From assembly GCA_005406025.1 (NCBI GenBank), contig BGZK01002038.1, positions 1 through 64,000 of the forward strand: DNA of 64,000 nucleotides, given 5' to 3'. Positions 12,418-21,550 of the stretch are shown piece after piece (the stretch's first letter is position 1; every line of letters begins with the position of its first letter). The stretch comes from Eumeta japonica (Eukaryota; Arthropoda; Insecta; Lepidoptera; Psychidae). A model generated the notes under the pieces. The model did not search any database, was not told the DNA's origin, and saw only the letters and a list, made by a program, of their open reading frames with translations. The translations under genes were made by a program, and so were the position numbers.

Positions 12418-12488
<71 letters not shown>
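12418..12488. repeat. (TA)n microsatellite, about 70 bp
   Basis: An uninterrupted TA dinucleotide array runs through these positions. Length in the true genome is likely polymorphic and may be mis-assembled. Confidence 0.95.
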
Positions 12489-12491
<3 letters not shown>

Positions 12492-12492
<1 letters not shown>

Positions 12493-12705
12493 TTTCATAC
12501 CGACAAAAAACACCTTAAAGAAATAATATATAATGATTACGATTTTAAAATACAGTCATAAAAATTAAAAAATTTTCATAGAAATAAACTACAACTTATC
12601 TAAATTCTTTTTCGTCATTAGACGGAAAAATAATCTTCAAAATGACGTCTCTAACATATCAAGGATGAACATTTCATACCGACAAAAAAGCACCTTTTTG
12701 AAATA
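12492..12705. repeat. Direct repeat of a 25-bp motif, 179 bp apart
   Basis: ATTTCATACCGACAAAAAA followed by CACCTT occurs at 12492-12516 and again, with one inserted G, at 12671-12696; GAAATAA follows each. This could be a two-copy tandem repeat or part of a mobile element that also includes the foldback just downstream. Confidence 0.6.
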
Positions 12706-12804
12706 ACACATATTTCATAGTACCATATATTTAGGAATAGTATAAAAAAATAATCACAAATTACTTTTTAAAACAAGATTTTATATTATTAAGAAGAAAA
12801 TGTT

Positions 12805-13068
12805 AAAAATAACCTTATCTTCGTTAGAAACAAGCCATTTTCTACAATTGAATCGTTGATCGACATTGAAGTTCTTCCTCTTTTGTCAAATCATTATACT
12901 ACAAGAAAAAGACCGTGTTACACTATCTATTTTCTCTCCTACTGTCAAAAGTTACATACTTTCATTTTGATAATATAACGGTTTGACGAAAAAGAACTTT
13001 AATATCAATCAACGGTTAAAATGTAGGAGATGGCTTATTTCTAATAGAGATAATTTTATTTTTAATTT
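12805..13068. mobile_element. Foldback/MITE-like imperfect inverted repeat, 94-bp arms
   Basis: The arm at 12805-12898 (TTAGAAACAAGCCATTTTCT ... CGTTGATCGACATT ... TTGTCAAATCATTATA) is matched by the reverse complement of 12974-13068 (TTAGAAATAAGCCATCTCCT ... CGTTGATTGATATT ... GTCAAACCGTTATA) at roughly 75-80% by eye. A spacer of about 75 bp separates them. The transcript of either strand would form a long hairpin. No clear flanking duplication was found, so the element class is open. Confidence 0.7.
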
Positions 13069-13204
13069 TTATACCTTTTTTAAAGACATGAAAGCTTGCT
13101 TTTAAATTTTTATCTCGATTTTCAATTTTTTACGCTTTTAGTATAGTTTGATAGAAATATAACTAGCTTAGTAATTGTTATCAATGTTATATATTGAAAA
13201 CAAT

Positions 13205-13600
13205 TAAAAAACTCTTAAAGCCACATTTCAATTCAAAAGTATATAGTAAGCTTTTGTACGTTTGTGGGATCATCACAACCAGTGCCAAGTACCATCTGTT
13301 TAGTGGGAGCCAACCCTGGCTGCAGCAGCCGTGTTATGATAGTGTTCAGAATGAGCTATCACATTAAATGCATGCACAAAATTTAGTGTTTGTGTTGTTC
13401 GTCGTTGTCATTGAGGAGTTCTCTTGGGGAAGTTCTGCCGGGAGTTAACCCTGGATATGTTATGATAATTTTTAAAACAGGCTATTTCAATTAAATCCAT
13501 ATATAAAATTTTCTGTCTGTGCTCTTCATCACTAAAGAAATTCACGGTCCATCTCCTGATTCCATCATCAGGCTCAGGTAGTACCAGATTACTGCATTGT
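13205..13600 (+). repeat. Diverged tandem repeat, roughly 125-bp period
   Basis: GGGAGCCAACCCTGG...GTTATGATAGTGTTCAGAAT (from about 13308) recurs as GGGAGTTAACCCTGG...GTTATGATAATTTTTAAAAC (from about 13440). A further partial unit with CATTTCAATTCAAAAGTATA precedes them, matching ATTTCAATTAAATCCATATA in the last unit. The copies are strongly diverged, so the array is old. It probably belongs to a non-coding part of a mobile element. Confidence 0.5.
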
Positions 13601-14409
13601 TATCCGAAGTGGTTTACAATTTTTTTTGCAAAATTTTATTACAGACATTGGGACAGATAAAAGTAAATTAAAGCTTGTAAAATAACAATCACAAAGCCAG
13701 TTGAAAAGTTTTAAGTTTTATTTTTTTAGGAACCGTGGCTGCTAGTTCTATAATAGTTTATTATGTAGTCAAGTTTTGAACAAAAATCTGTTGCAGCGTG
13801 TAGCCTTGTTCTAACACAATGAATATACTAACTTTGACTAAACACAGTGCTATAGCGATATTATACAACAATAGACGTTATCCGCCTTTTTTTTTGGGCT
13901 TCCATTAAAAATTAATAATATATTTTTATGATCCAAATATGCATGAGGGTTTGCTCACATCCGTTGACTCGCCATATCTTCGCCTCCGTCCAACCTTCCA
14001 CATCCAAAGAACTATATAAAAAAAGGAAGAAATACAAAAATTATGATTAACTTTTTATGATTACCATACTGTATACCAATGACCATACTGTATAGTATTG
14101 TTCAATTATAAAAGGACTTACATACCCAGAGACAGACAAAAATTTAAAAAATTGTAGAACTGAGGTCAATGAATCGGAAAACGAATACCTTTCATAAAAT
14201 TTGACAATAAAATTGTAAATACAGACACAACCTATATATTCATATATTAGTTTATAGCATATTTTTTTATTATAGACAAAACGAATCTAAAAGACACCCT
14301 GTAGTGTTGTGTATATATGTCTAGCAACAGGCCTTGAAACCTTAAGTTCATAACTTTATATATCACATTTTGTGCATAATAGTAGCAAATAAACAAAAAG
14401 GCATAAATT

Positions 14410-14810
14410 ATGGAGTGGCAAATGTTGTCTCGCAAGGGCGAGAGGGCGCGTGAGGAATTATGCTATTCACCATTCCCTTTTTTTGGGATGTATTATTTAT
14501 TTAAGTGGGCTCTGTAAGCGGCCAAGTGCAAAGATGAATTCAACATACAATTCGAATTAGATATTTCGGAACGATCCTGAAGCACAATGCGGGAGATCGT
14601 CCCGAGGAATAAAATTGCATGTACCTGCAGGCTACGGAGTTTGCTCGCCTCGGCTCCTCGCAGGTCCACGCCGGCGACTCGGGACATTTGTACGCGTGTA
14701 GATTTAAATCACACGGAGCAGACGCGTGTGTGTCCGGCGCGGTTGACTGTTATTGCTCAAGTCGCGGGCGGTATCAAAGTTACGTGCGGAGGGTAGTATG
14801 GGAAGGTATG
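14410..14810. other. CG-rich block of unknown role
   Basis: This 400-bp block is clearly richer in G+C and in CG dinucleotides than its flanks (for example CGCCGGCGACTCGGGACA). Overlapping open frames of 62-111 codons exist on both strands, but none shows a recognisable domain, a signal peptide or splice sites that fit. It could be an untranslated exon, a regulatory island or part of an element. Confidence 0.3.
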
Positions 14811-15023
14811 GTCACTGGAAGTCTAAACTGTATGCAAAAAACAAACAGTGACTTGGCGCATACAAATTATATTGATAGTGTTATATATTTACAAAAAAAA
14901 AAAAAACTATGTGTTGGAGTACAAATATTTCTATTTCTTTATATAATCCTATGACTATAATTATGTTTGGTTCTTTACGAATAAAGCAAATAATAAAATA
15001 ATCAGATCACACGTGAAATGTTT

Positions 15024-15448
15024 TTATTTGCCATTAGCAATGGTAAGCGGTTCCCTTTTGACGTAAGTCCAAACACCCCTGCCCACTACGTCGAAACCCA
15101 GCTTCCTGAACAGTCTCAAGGAGGCGATATTGTCCTCGCATATGCAGCAAAATACGTCTTTACCTCGCTTCAGTTGGTCGTTAATGCAATACTTCGTGAT
15201 GTATTCTCCATAACCGCGGCCCCTGTAAGGTACTTCGCAATACAGATGCGTGAGCAGACCGACGTCGCATATGCATATCCAGGCGAGGGGGCTGCCGTCC
15301 GCCGATGAGAACAGGCCGTAAGTTAGGCCGCCGTCGATGAGGAACTCGAAAAAATTCGCGAGAGCCCTCGTACTGATGGGGCCACGTGCTGTCCACTCGC
15401 TGCAGATGCTCCGGTCCTAGAGGCCGGCTGTACGTGTTCGGTGGTGGG
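15024..15448 (-). CDS. Acyltransferase copy B, exon 3 (one-base frameshift)
   Basis: Acceptor CCGTACTTCCAG is followed by PPPNTYSRPLGPEHLQ and WPHQYEGSREFF. After the T6 run the frame must change to read LIDGGLTYGLF, HLYCEVPYRGRGYGEY and LFRKLGFDVVGRGVWTYVK. It contains the GNAT core, including the Arg-x-x-Gly-x-Gly/Ala acyl-CoA loop and the N-x-x-S-L-x-L-F-R-K segment. The stop is TAA at 15026-15024, overlapping an AATAAA polyadenylation signal (15023-15028 on the minus strand). Confidence 0.7.
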
Positions 15449-17599
15449 CTGGAAGTACGGAGAACATTTTGTGAATTTGAAACGTATTTCATGAGAGATC
15501 TGTTGATTGGCTGTAGCGGGACATTGAATTGAATGTAAACGTCGAATGTGAATTTCCGTTGTGCTTGCTTGGAAAAACAAGATTAAGTTTATTGCAGTTG
15601 TACTAATTGTAATATATATGTCAATCTAGTAGTAATGCTTATATGTATTCGAAAATAGTAGTAAAGAATAGTTCAAAATATTTTCATAAATTTACCAGTT
15701 TTATATATTCAAGGGATGAATTAAAGTTAAATTGAGATTCGAAATAAACAAACTGTTAGAAAGTGGAAATGAATTATTGAGCAGAGAAAAATAAAAAAAT
15801 GCAATGGAAAGATATAGAAATGGCAAATACAATACGAGGTTACAAAAGAGGTCAAAGTAGACATTTCGATTGGGATGTGACTTCTAAAAGGAAAGATAAT
15901 TATATCTCACGAAAGTATAAAAACATTTGATATGATATATAATAGGTCATATTAGTAAAATAAATAAATGCTTTAAATGAAGAACATATAATAGATGCAC
16001 TTGAAAAATATTTGTTATTCTACGCTATACTTATTACATTATTATACTATTACTTTTTGCACTGATTATTATTGGAAAATTATTATAGAGAAAGAACCTA
16101 TTATAATAGGAAAATAATAACTTAAAATATAGTACTATATTCATATGCAGAATAAGAATCAAAAATATACAGAATAATTTATTTAGTTAAGCTTTAACAA
16201 AAACTGCAATTTAATGAACATTGTTCTTAAAACATTTTTTTAAGAAATATTAGCTATTGTTCTTAATTCCGTCTGCGCGGATTTCTTCCGAACTAAACGC
16301 TTTTCCCGTTTATTCCTGATACTGCGTAGGTGTAATTTTTTTTTTGTTTTTTCATATTGATTATATCTTTACAGAACATTTCCTGCAATAAAAAGAAATA
16401 CATGCACGTCTTCGAGATGCAAGCTGTCTCCGTGGCTTTCGTCAAAAATGGATAAGCTGTATTAACCATAAAAAGATAAGAAGCACAATGACACACTTCT
16501 TATTCGTTTTAAAGTTTAGCTAGCAGCTCCGCCCGCTTAAACTGGTTCATACCGGTAGTAGTTATCGCGGCACGTCCCCCGCACCGCCCGCAGTGCGACC
16601 CCGGCTCCCTGATCTGTCCCACTTCCATTTCGTACTTAAACAAACTGAACTATAATAGTTCTTAGTAATTCGTATTACTAATTAGTATTCCCATATAATT
16701 CGGGATGAGGTTCAGAAACTGTAAACCAGACATGGATTCATAAACAATTTTAAATCATCTCTCTGCGCTCATAAGAACAACTTGCGTAAATTTCAGTGAA
16801 ATAGGTAAAATTATGAAGATTCTCATTAATCTTTATGGAGCTGTAACAAAATCGATAATTTCATTGTAGATAAAGATTAAATGTTTGAGGAATATAACTA
16901 AAGAGCATTAATCGAAATCTATGTAGTAGTGTTTGCGTGATGCGCGCACATAAACTAACCTACCATTTCATTTATAAAAAATAGGAATTGAACATTATTG
17001 TGTAAGTGTCAGGTCAGATGCGAAGTTTGATCGAGGCCATCGGCCATCGATCACAGATTAAAATTATAAAAAAATTGACCTAATTCATAAATATCAATGC
17101 TTTTCCATCAACAAAGAAACCATTTACTTTTTTCATTGCACAAAGATACTTTTTTTTTCGTTTTCGTAAGGTATTAAGTTGCATTTAACTGTAGTGAATT
17201 TTGCTATACGTTTTGTCCATATGTAAATACATCCGGAGTAAAGACAGCGGAGGCAATCAAACTTGACAACAATAGCGACTATATATCTGACCATGTAAAT
17301 AAAAATGAAATTGTTACTCTAATACATTAATCAATGGTGTGTTAGTATTATTACGAAACGGCCCTATCGGACGTAAAGTAAACATGCAGAGGCACAGAAG
17401 GTATATATTAAAGAACACTGATGTACAATAGTTAACTACGGTACCGTTTAAGCACTCTTAGTTGATCGCTCTTGACTCATGAACGCAATGATCTTATAAG
17501 TACAACTGGCTAGTCAGCATTCGGATTCGAAATCTAATATTCGGTATTCCCGATTGGCGGTCTCGACTTTTTGTCGAACGTATCGTAATCTATCTAAAT
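15449..17599. other. Copy B intron 2 region, no second gene seen
   Basis: This AT-rich stretch has no extra acyltransferase exon. Near 16500-16620 there is a GC-rich repeat fragment starting TTTAGCTAGCAGCTCCGCCCGC, of the same 'GCTCCGCCCGC' type as at 52.7 kb, followed by text like 'GTAAATTTCAGTGAAATAGGT' common to such repeats. It is otherwise unremarkable. Confidence 0.5.
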
Positions 17600-17833
17600 C
17601 TATAATATAATTCCTGAATTTTTGCTGAGGAAATGTTTGAAAGCAGGGCATTCCATGACGATGTCGAAGCGCAGGCGCGACTTTAGCCGTCTTATCATTT
17701 GTAAAACTTCAGTGTCGGCGAACGAGAAGCAAACTTCGCGACTCCAGTCAATTCTTCTGGTAGTAGCTATAGCTTCTTCAATTTTTTTAACACTTTTCGA
17801 ATTCGGTTGAACCACAACTTCGTAGAACACACC
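17600..17833 (-). CDS. Acyltransferase copy B, exon 2 (no donor; runs to a stop)
   Basis: After acceptor TTACCATTAG it reads GVFYEVVVQPNSKSVKKIEE, then DWSREVCFSFADTEVLQMIR, and ends KHFLSKNSGIIL with TAG. Copy A at the same place reads KHFLAKDSEIYDV and splices with GTAAGT in phase 2. In copy B similarity stops after the glycine and no GT donor follows nearby. Exon 3 of copy B still expects a phase-2 partner, showing that the donor once existed. Confidence 0.65.
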   Translation of the reverse strand, partial: GVFYEVVVQPNSKSVKKIEEAIATTRRIDWSREVCFSFADTEVLQMIRRLKSRLRFDIVMECPAFKHFLSKNSGIIL

Positions 17834-18084
17834 CTAATGGTAATAATAAATATACCTCTTGATAATATACTTAAAAGCAAATATAGGCACTAAGTATTTT
17901 TTATACACTTTTCTGATTTTTATAATGATTTAAAATAGACGCGATTGCTTCGGGTTTAACTAATAGGGGGATAACTAATATCCAGGTTTAAAGGTTTAAC
18001 GCATCTCATTTTATTCCTCTACAAGATAAATCACATAAGCAAAAATTTGGGCTTATGTTGTAGTTACATTCAAAATATTTTTAC

Positions 18085-18285
18085 CTTTATACTGATCGCC
18101 ACCATCCCATTGTCGATGTCGCCGTAAGGGCAATAAGCAGCAAACTGACACGCTTCTCTGAATTGTGGATAAACCAGCTGACTCTGTATCGCGTAGTAAC
18201 CGGGCACGGCTCGTGGCCAGTGCCGCTTGAAGCTGTCTCGCAGTTCAGGGTACCGTTCAATGGGTACCTCCACCAAAGGATCCAT
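18085..18285 (-). CDS. Acyltransferase copy B, exon 1
   Basis: This exon has 201 nt, 67 codons, the same length as exon 1 of copy A. It starts at ATG 18285 (MDPLVEVP), chosen because MDALVEIP in copy A aligns exactly; an in-frame ATG at 18306 would add seven residues. It carries HWPRAVPGYYAIQSQ and CPYGDIDNGMVAI, and ends AAG before donor GTAAAAAT. It joins exon 2 across a 251-bp intron in phase 0. Confidence 0.75.
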
Positions 18286-18879
18286 CTTTATAATGATTTT
18301 ATTCACCAGTTTTCCAAATTAATTTTATGATCAAAACAATAAATTATTGAATTGTAGAGGTATTTATTCCTCACCACATCACTTATATTAATAAAATATA
18401 GACTAGGAAACCATGCCTAACGAACAAAAAACGAACTTCATTTATAAATTAGCATTGAATACAATAATTATATTTTATGCAGATATTATATTATTATTAA
18501 ATTTATTCTAATACAGACGTGACAACTATGTGGTACGCTATTAAATATTTTATTGAAACATTTGATTAATGACAGCCGTCGATAAAAGATCACGTGAATA
18601 TAAAAGGTCGATTTGTGTCAGCCTCCTATCATTAAAACAGATAACTTCACGGTTACGTTTTTACGACTTTTAATGTGTTATTAATGCCGTATGCTTATTC
18701 TATAAAAAAAAACGACTCACCACATTTATATCGGATTCATAATTGATCTAATATCAATTAATTTATAAATACTCAATAAATATATAAGCGAATTAGATTG
18801 TATGCAGTAGTATATAAATAAGCAGGATATGATCCCGATCATCAACGATTATGTCGAATCGGTGAACCAGTTTGGTGTA

Positions 18880-19445
18880 TGTCGGAAGCCATAATTTGGG
18901 GTTGGTCATGGATTCTGATTTGAGATTCGAGAAACATATTCATGGATTGGTGTGAAACTGTTTCTATCTCCTAAAGGTGATGTACAGATTTCGAATGTTT
19001 TTATCTCTCAACCTTCGAACGAAACTCGTTGAAGCTGTTGTTCTATAGAAATTTACTTATGCGGATGCTGCACATGGACCAAAACTATTTTCTGTAAAAT
19101 AAAAAAAAAAACTTAATGCAGCGTGTACAAAACGCTTGTGCTCGATTTTGCTATGAAGTTCCAGCAAAAGGTGATACACAGATCTCACGTATCACCTTCT
19201 ATTAATCAGTCCCGTATCATAAGTACGTCTGTTAGAAGATCTGTCCATTTTGCCACTCTGCTCTTTGGCGTTTTGAGACTTGTAAGCATGTCTGCCTATG
19301 TAGTAAACTTACATGTTCTTGCCGAATCTGTCTCGCTCAGCTTATCATTCCTCTACATAAAACCTCTGTGTTTAAGAGGTTTCAAATACACTGCTCAGGG
19401 TATACTCTCAAATTTTATTATATTTGAAACTAAAAAATGAGCAAA
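18880..19445 (+). mobile_element. Non-LTR retrotransposon relic, reverse-transcriptase C-terminal part
   Basis: With frame changes and stops, the plus strand reads NLGLVMDSDLRFEKHIHGLV, then SLNLRTKLVEAVVL and KFTYADAAHGPK, then RVQNACARFCYEVPAKGD and SVPYHKYV. These follow the order of the 'LGV-DS-L-W..H', 'R..L..A...S...Y.D', 'RIQNACVR' and 'LP...R' blocks at the end of CR1/Jockey-type reverse transcriptases. The many stops show it is dead. The exact clade was not determined. Confidence 0.65.
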
Positions 19446-19493
19446 TTTAGTGTATTTGAGCTCATTTTCTAGTTACTCAAATATCTGCTTCTT

Positions 19494-19625
19494 GAAGTAT
19501 CATCTCATGCTGCTGATCTATCGATGGGCGCCATGACACTTTTTAAAGATTCGAAGTTAGAGGACAATACTCCGATTTGTCGCACAGAAACTACTCTTCA
19601 ATATCTAGTAGTAAAACCGAGTATA
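19494..19625 (+). repeat. Interspersed repeat related to the block at 63610-63732
   Basis: TATCATCTCATGCTGCTGATCTA and the ending TAGTAGTAAAACCG parallel TATCATCTCATGCGGCTGAG and GGCAGTAAAACCG near 63.6 kb, with matching 'ATTTGTC..CAGAAA.TA.TCTTCAAT' text between. They are two dispersed copies in the same orientation. Non-coding. Confidence 0.6.
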
Positions 19626-19954
19626 TACAAATTGAAATTAATTACTAATTAATATACCTACATATTTTCATTTATTTACATAGTTATAATGTGACAATCA
19701 TAGTAGGAACATATCGGAACTCTTCATTGATAACAGTAGAAACAGAGTCAATTAATTTAATTTAATGTGAAAGTGAATGTAAATGTGATCCGTATGAGTT
19801 GTAGAACTTTTGTATGATAAAGAATAACAGTAATTTATGTTAATGCAACGACCAAATTATTAAGAATTTTGTAGTTGCATTCCAATTAACAACATAAAGA
19901 TTATGGAATGATTACCAGGGGACAATAAATTCGGGATATGCACCTATGTACGCA

Positions 19955-20090
19955 GGCACCCGCGCACGCACAGTAACACACACACACACCCTCCCTCCCT
20001 CATACACTCACACACGCACGCACGCACTATTCAATCTATTTTGAATCTATTTTGACAATGGAAAATGATCAAAATAGATTCAATGTCAAG
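19955..20090. repeat. CA-rich low-complexity tract and adjoining 15-bp hairpin
   Basis: Positions 19955-20030 are dominated by CA/CACG/CTCCC units. Directly after, TTGAATCTATTTTGA (20041-20055) is perfectly reverse-complementary to 20069-20083 with a 13-base spacer, and an extra partial copy lies just upstream. Confidence 0.75.
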
Positions 20091-20299
20091 ATTTGCTAAA
20101 CTTTATTTTGGCAAATCCAACCGAAAAACAGTATCTTCCCAATTATGATTTTTTTTCAATTTTTATACCGGGTAGTTAAAAATTTTAATTTTTAAATATT
20201 TCAATTACATGTTTCGAACACGTTATTAGATATTGGTCTGTATTACGGCATTCGGCGCAGTTTGCAAACGAGAAAAAAGTGAGCGAGTACCAAAAATCA

Positions 20300-20720
20300 C
20301 TCCATCAAGAATCGAACACATTATTTTGAATAAATTCTTTTTTTGAATAATTCGATAACGCTATCCCTTGAATATACCAACCGATTTTGATGCAGTTTAC
20401 GACGATCAAAGTTGTTTTTAAGAAAAATAGCTGCTTCAATTTTAGAATTTATCGTACGAGTAGTTTGTCATATTGTAAAAAAATTTTTTTTTTTAACTTT
20501 TTCTCCTACCACATTTCTTGAATAAACCAATGGATTTTGATGCAAATAGCAACGATCAACGTTGTTTTTAAGGGAAATAATAGGGCAGATTTTGAAATAT
20601 GTAGGAAGAGTAATTTACAAAATATTGTAATGAAACACTTTTGTAAGATATTTCTCGGACGATATCTCTTGAAGAGATCAACCGATTTTTAAGTAGCCTA
20701 CAGCAGTCGCCGCAACTGCT
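20300..20720 (+). repeat. Three diverged tandem units, about 150-bp period
   Basis: Units begin near 20352, 20500 and 20650. Each has a 'TCTCTTGAATAxACCAACCGATTTTGATGCA' line followed by 'AACGATCAACGTTGTTTTTAAG'; the best two share CGATCAA(A/C)GTTGTTTTTAAG. The third is the most diverged. This wording is familiar from insect mobile-element non-coding parts, but I cannot name the family. Confidence 0.55.
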
Positions 20721-21142
20721 GAGCTGAGAGCTGATTAGATTTTGATGTCGACCAGTAGGGTAGCCTAAAAATTCTTTCAAAAAAAAAAAACGTTTTTCTG
20801 AAAACTTTATTTTTCAGATTTCGCAAAATGTACCGCGCCGAATCAGTTCAATGTTTCAGAAAGTCCAAATCAGGTGGACCCCTTAAGAAAATACAACTAC
20901 CCCTGATTTAAAAATCAATTAATTATTTAAATAGGTTTTTGGAGGCGGTTTTCATTTCTTTTCACAAAATTTATTGTTTTCTTTCCTAGTACACCAAACG
21001 GAATTTATCTATTTATTGTAGGTGTTTTATTTTACCTGTTATTGTATTTTGAATCTATAAGTACTACCAGACTTGAATAACGATAACTTTTAGAGCGTTA
21101 ATTGATTTGTTAAAGTAAACACCAAAGTATTGTTAAAATTAC

Positions 21143-21148
21143 TTTATT
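21143..21148 (-). terminator. Polyadenylation signal of acyltransferase A
   Basis: The minus strand reads AATAAA two bases after the TGA stop at 21153-21151. Such tight stop-to-signal spacing is also seen in copy B, where AATAAA overlaps the stop, which supports shared ancestry of the 3' ends. Confidence 0.6.
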
Positions 21149-21150
21149 CA

Positions 21151-21550
21151 TCACTCCTTAGTCACGAATGTCCAAATACCTCGTCCTATCACTTCGAAAT
21201 CCATTTTTCTGAACAACTTCATAGAGTTTAGATTATCATCTAGAACGTATCCAAAAACATCGTTTCCTTTTTTCAATTGATCGTTCAACGCGTATTTCAA
21301 TACGGTTTCCGCATAACCTCGTCGCCTATGTTTCTCCTCACAGTACAGATGTGTAAGGAAACCCACTTCGCATATCAGCAACCAAGCTATGAGGCTGTTG
21401 TCTTTGGTAGAGAAAAGTCCGTATGTCAGATCGTTGTCTATGAGCAGTCTGATGAAGTCCTTAGACGTTTCGTATCTATGCGGCCATGCGACGTCCACTT
21501 GGTCGACGTGCTCGTGCTTCAGCGGCCCGAAATACGTTTCTGGTGGGCAT
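21151..21550 (-). CDS. Acyltransferase A, exon 3 (GNAT core)
   Basis: Acceptor TTTATTTCGACAG is followed by one base completing a Glu codon, then CPPETYFGPLKHEHVDQVDV and AWPHRYETSKDF. The rest is the acyl-CoA-binding core described for the gene, ending TFVTKE and TGA at 21153-21151. It is open throughout with no indel. Confidence 0.85.

Larger units (their letters stand above)
10214..15023. other. Intergenic stretch between the CPAP1-like gene and acyltransferase B
   Basis: No gene was recognised. The stretch holds a CG-rich segment upstream of the promoter (10240-10360), repeat fragments near 11.65 and 12.24 kb, a long TA microsatellite, a direct repeat, a foldback element, a diverged tandem repeat (13.2-13.6 kb) and a CG-rich block (14.41-14.81 kb). 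Short open frames have no recognisable content. Confidence 0.6.
15024..18285 (-). pseudogene. FR47-like/GLYAT-like GNAT N-acyltransferase copy B, damaged
   Basis: Three regions match the three exons of intact copy A: 18285-18085, 17833-17600 and 15448-15024. The fold is a GNAT acyltransferase that would move an acyl group from acyl-CoA to an amine or amino acid; the substrate is unknown. Exon 1 starts MDPLVEVPIERYPELRDSFK, exon 2 runs through IDWSREVCFSFADTEV, and exon 3 has the acyl-CoA loop (RGRGYGEYITKY) and the C-terminal GFDVVGRGVWTYVK. Two lesions appear. Exon 3 has six T where five keep frame (15349-15354). Exon 2 runs past the place where copy A splices, with no GT donor, into TAG at 17602-17600. 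The first could be an assembly error. The second is hard to explain that way, so decay or a truncated 144-aa product is more likely. Confidence 0.65.

Noticed and set aside
15018..15308. Plus-strand frame opposite acyltransferase B exon 3 (and similar ones at 21277-21726 and 26570-26893)
   Set aside because: These are antisense shadows of GNAT exons or of CG-rich element DNA with no protein features.
17600..17620. A U12-type (AT-AC) intron start at the end of acyltransferase B exon 2
   Set aside because: The bases after the last conserved codon (ATTATATTATAG) do not match the ATATCCTT consensus of U12 introns.
18591..18620. A plus-strand promoter (CACGTG, TATAAAAG, TCAG in order)
   Set aside because: No plus-strand gene follows, spacing from TATA to initiator is short, and such matches are expected by chance in AT-rich DNA.
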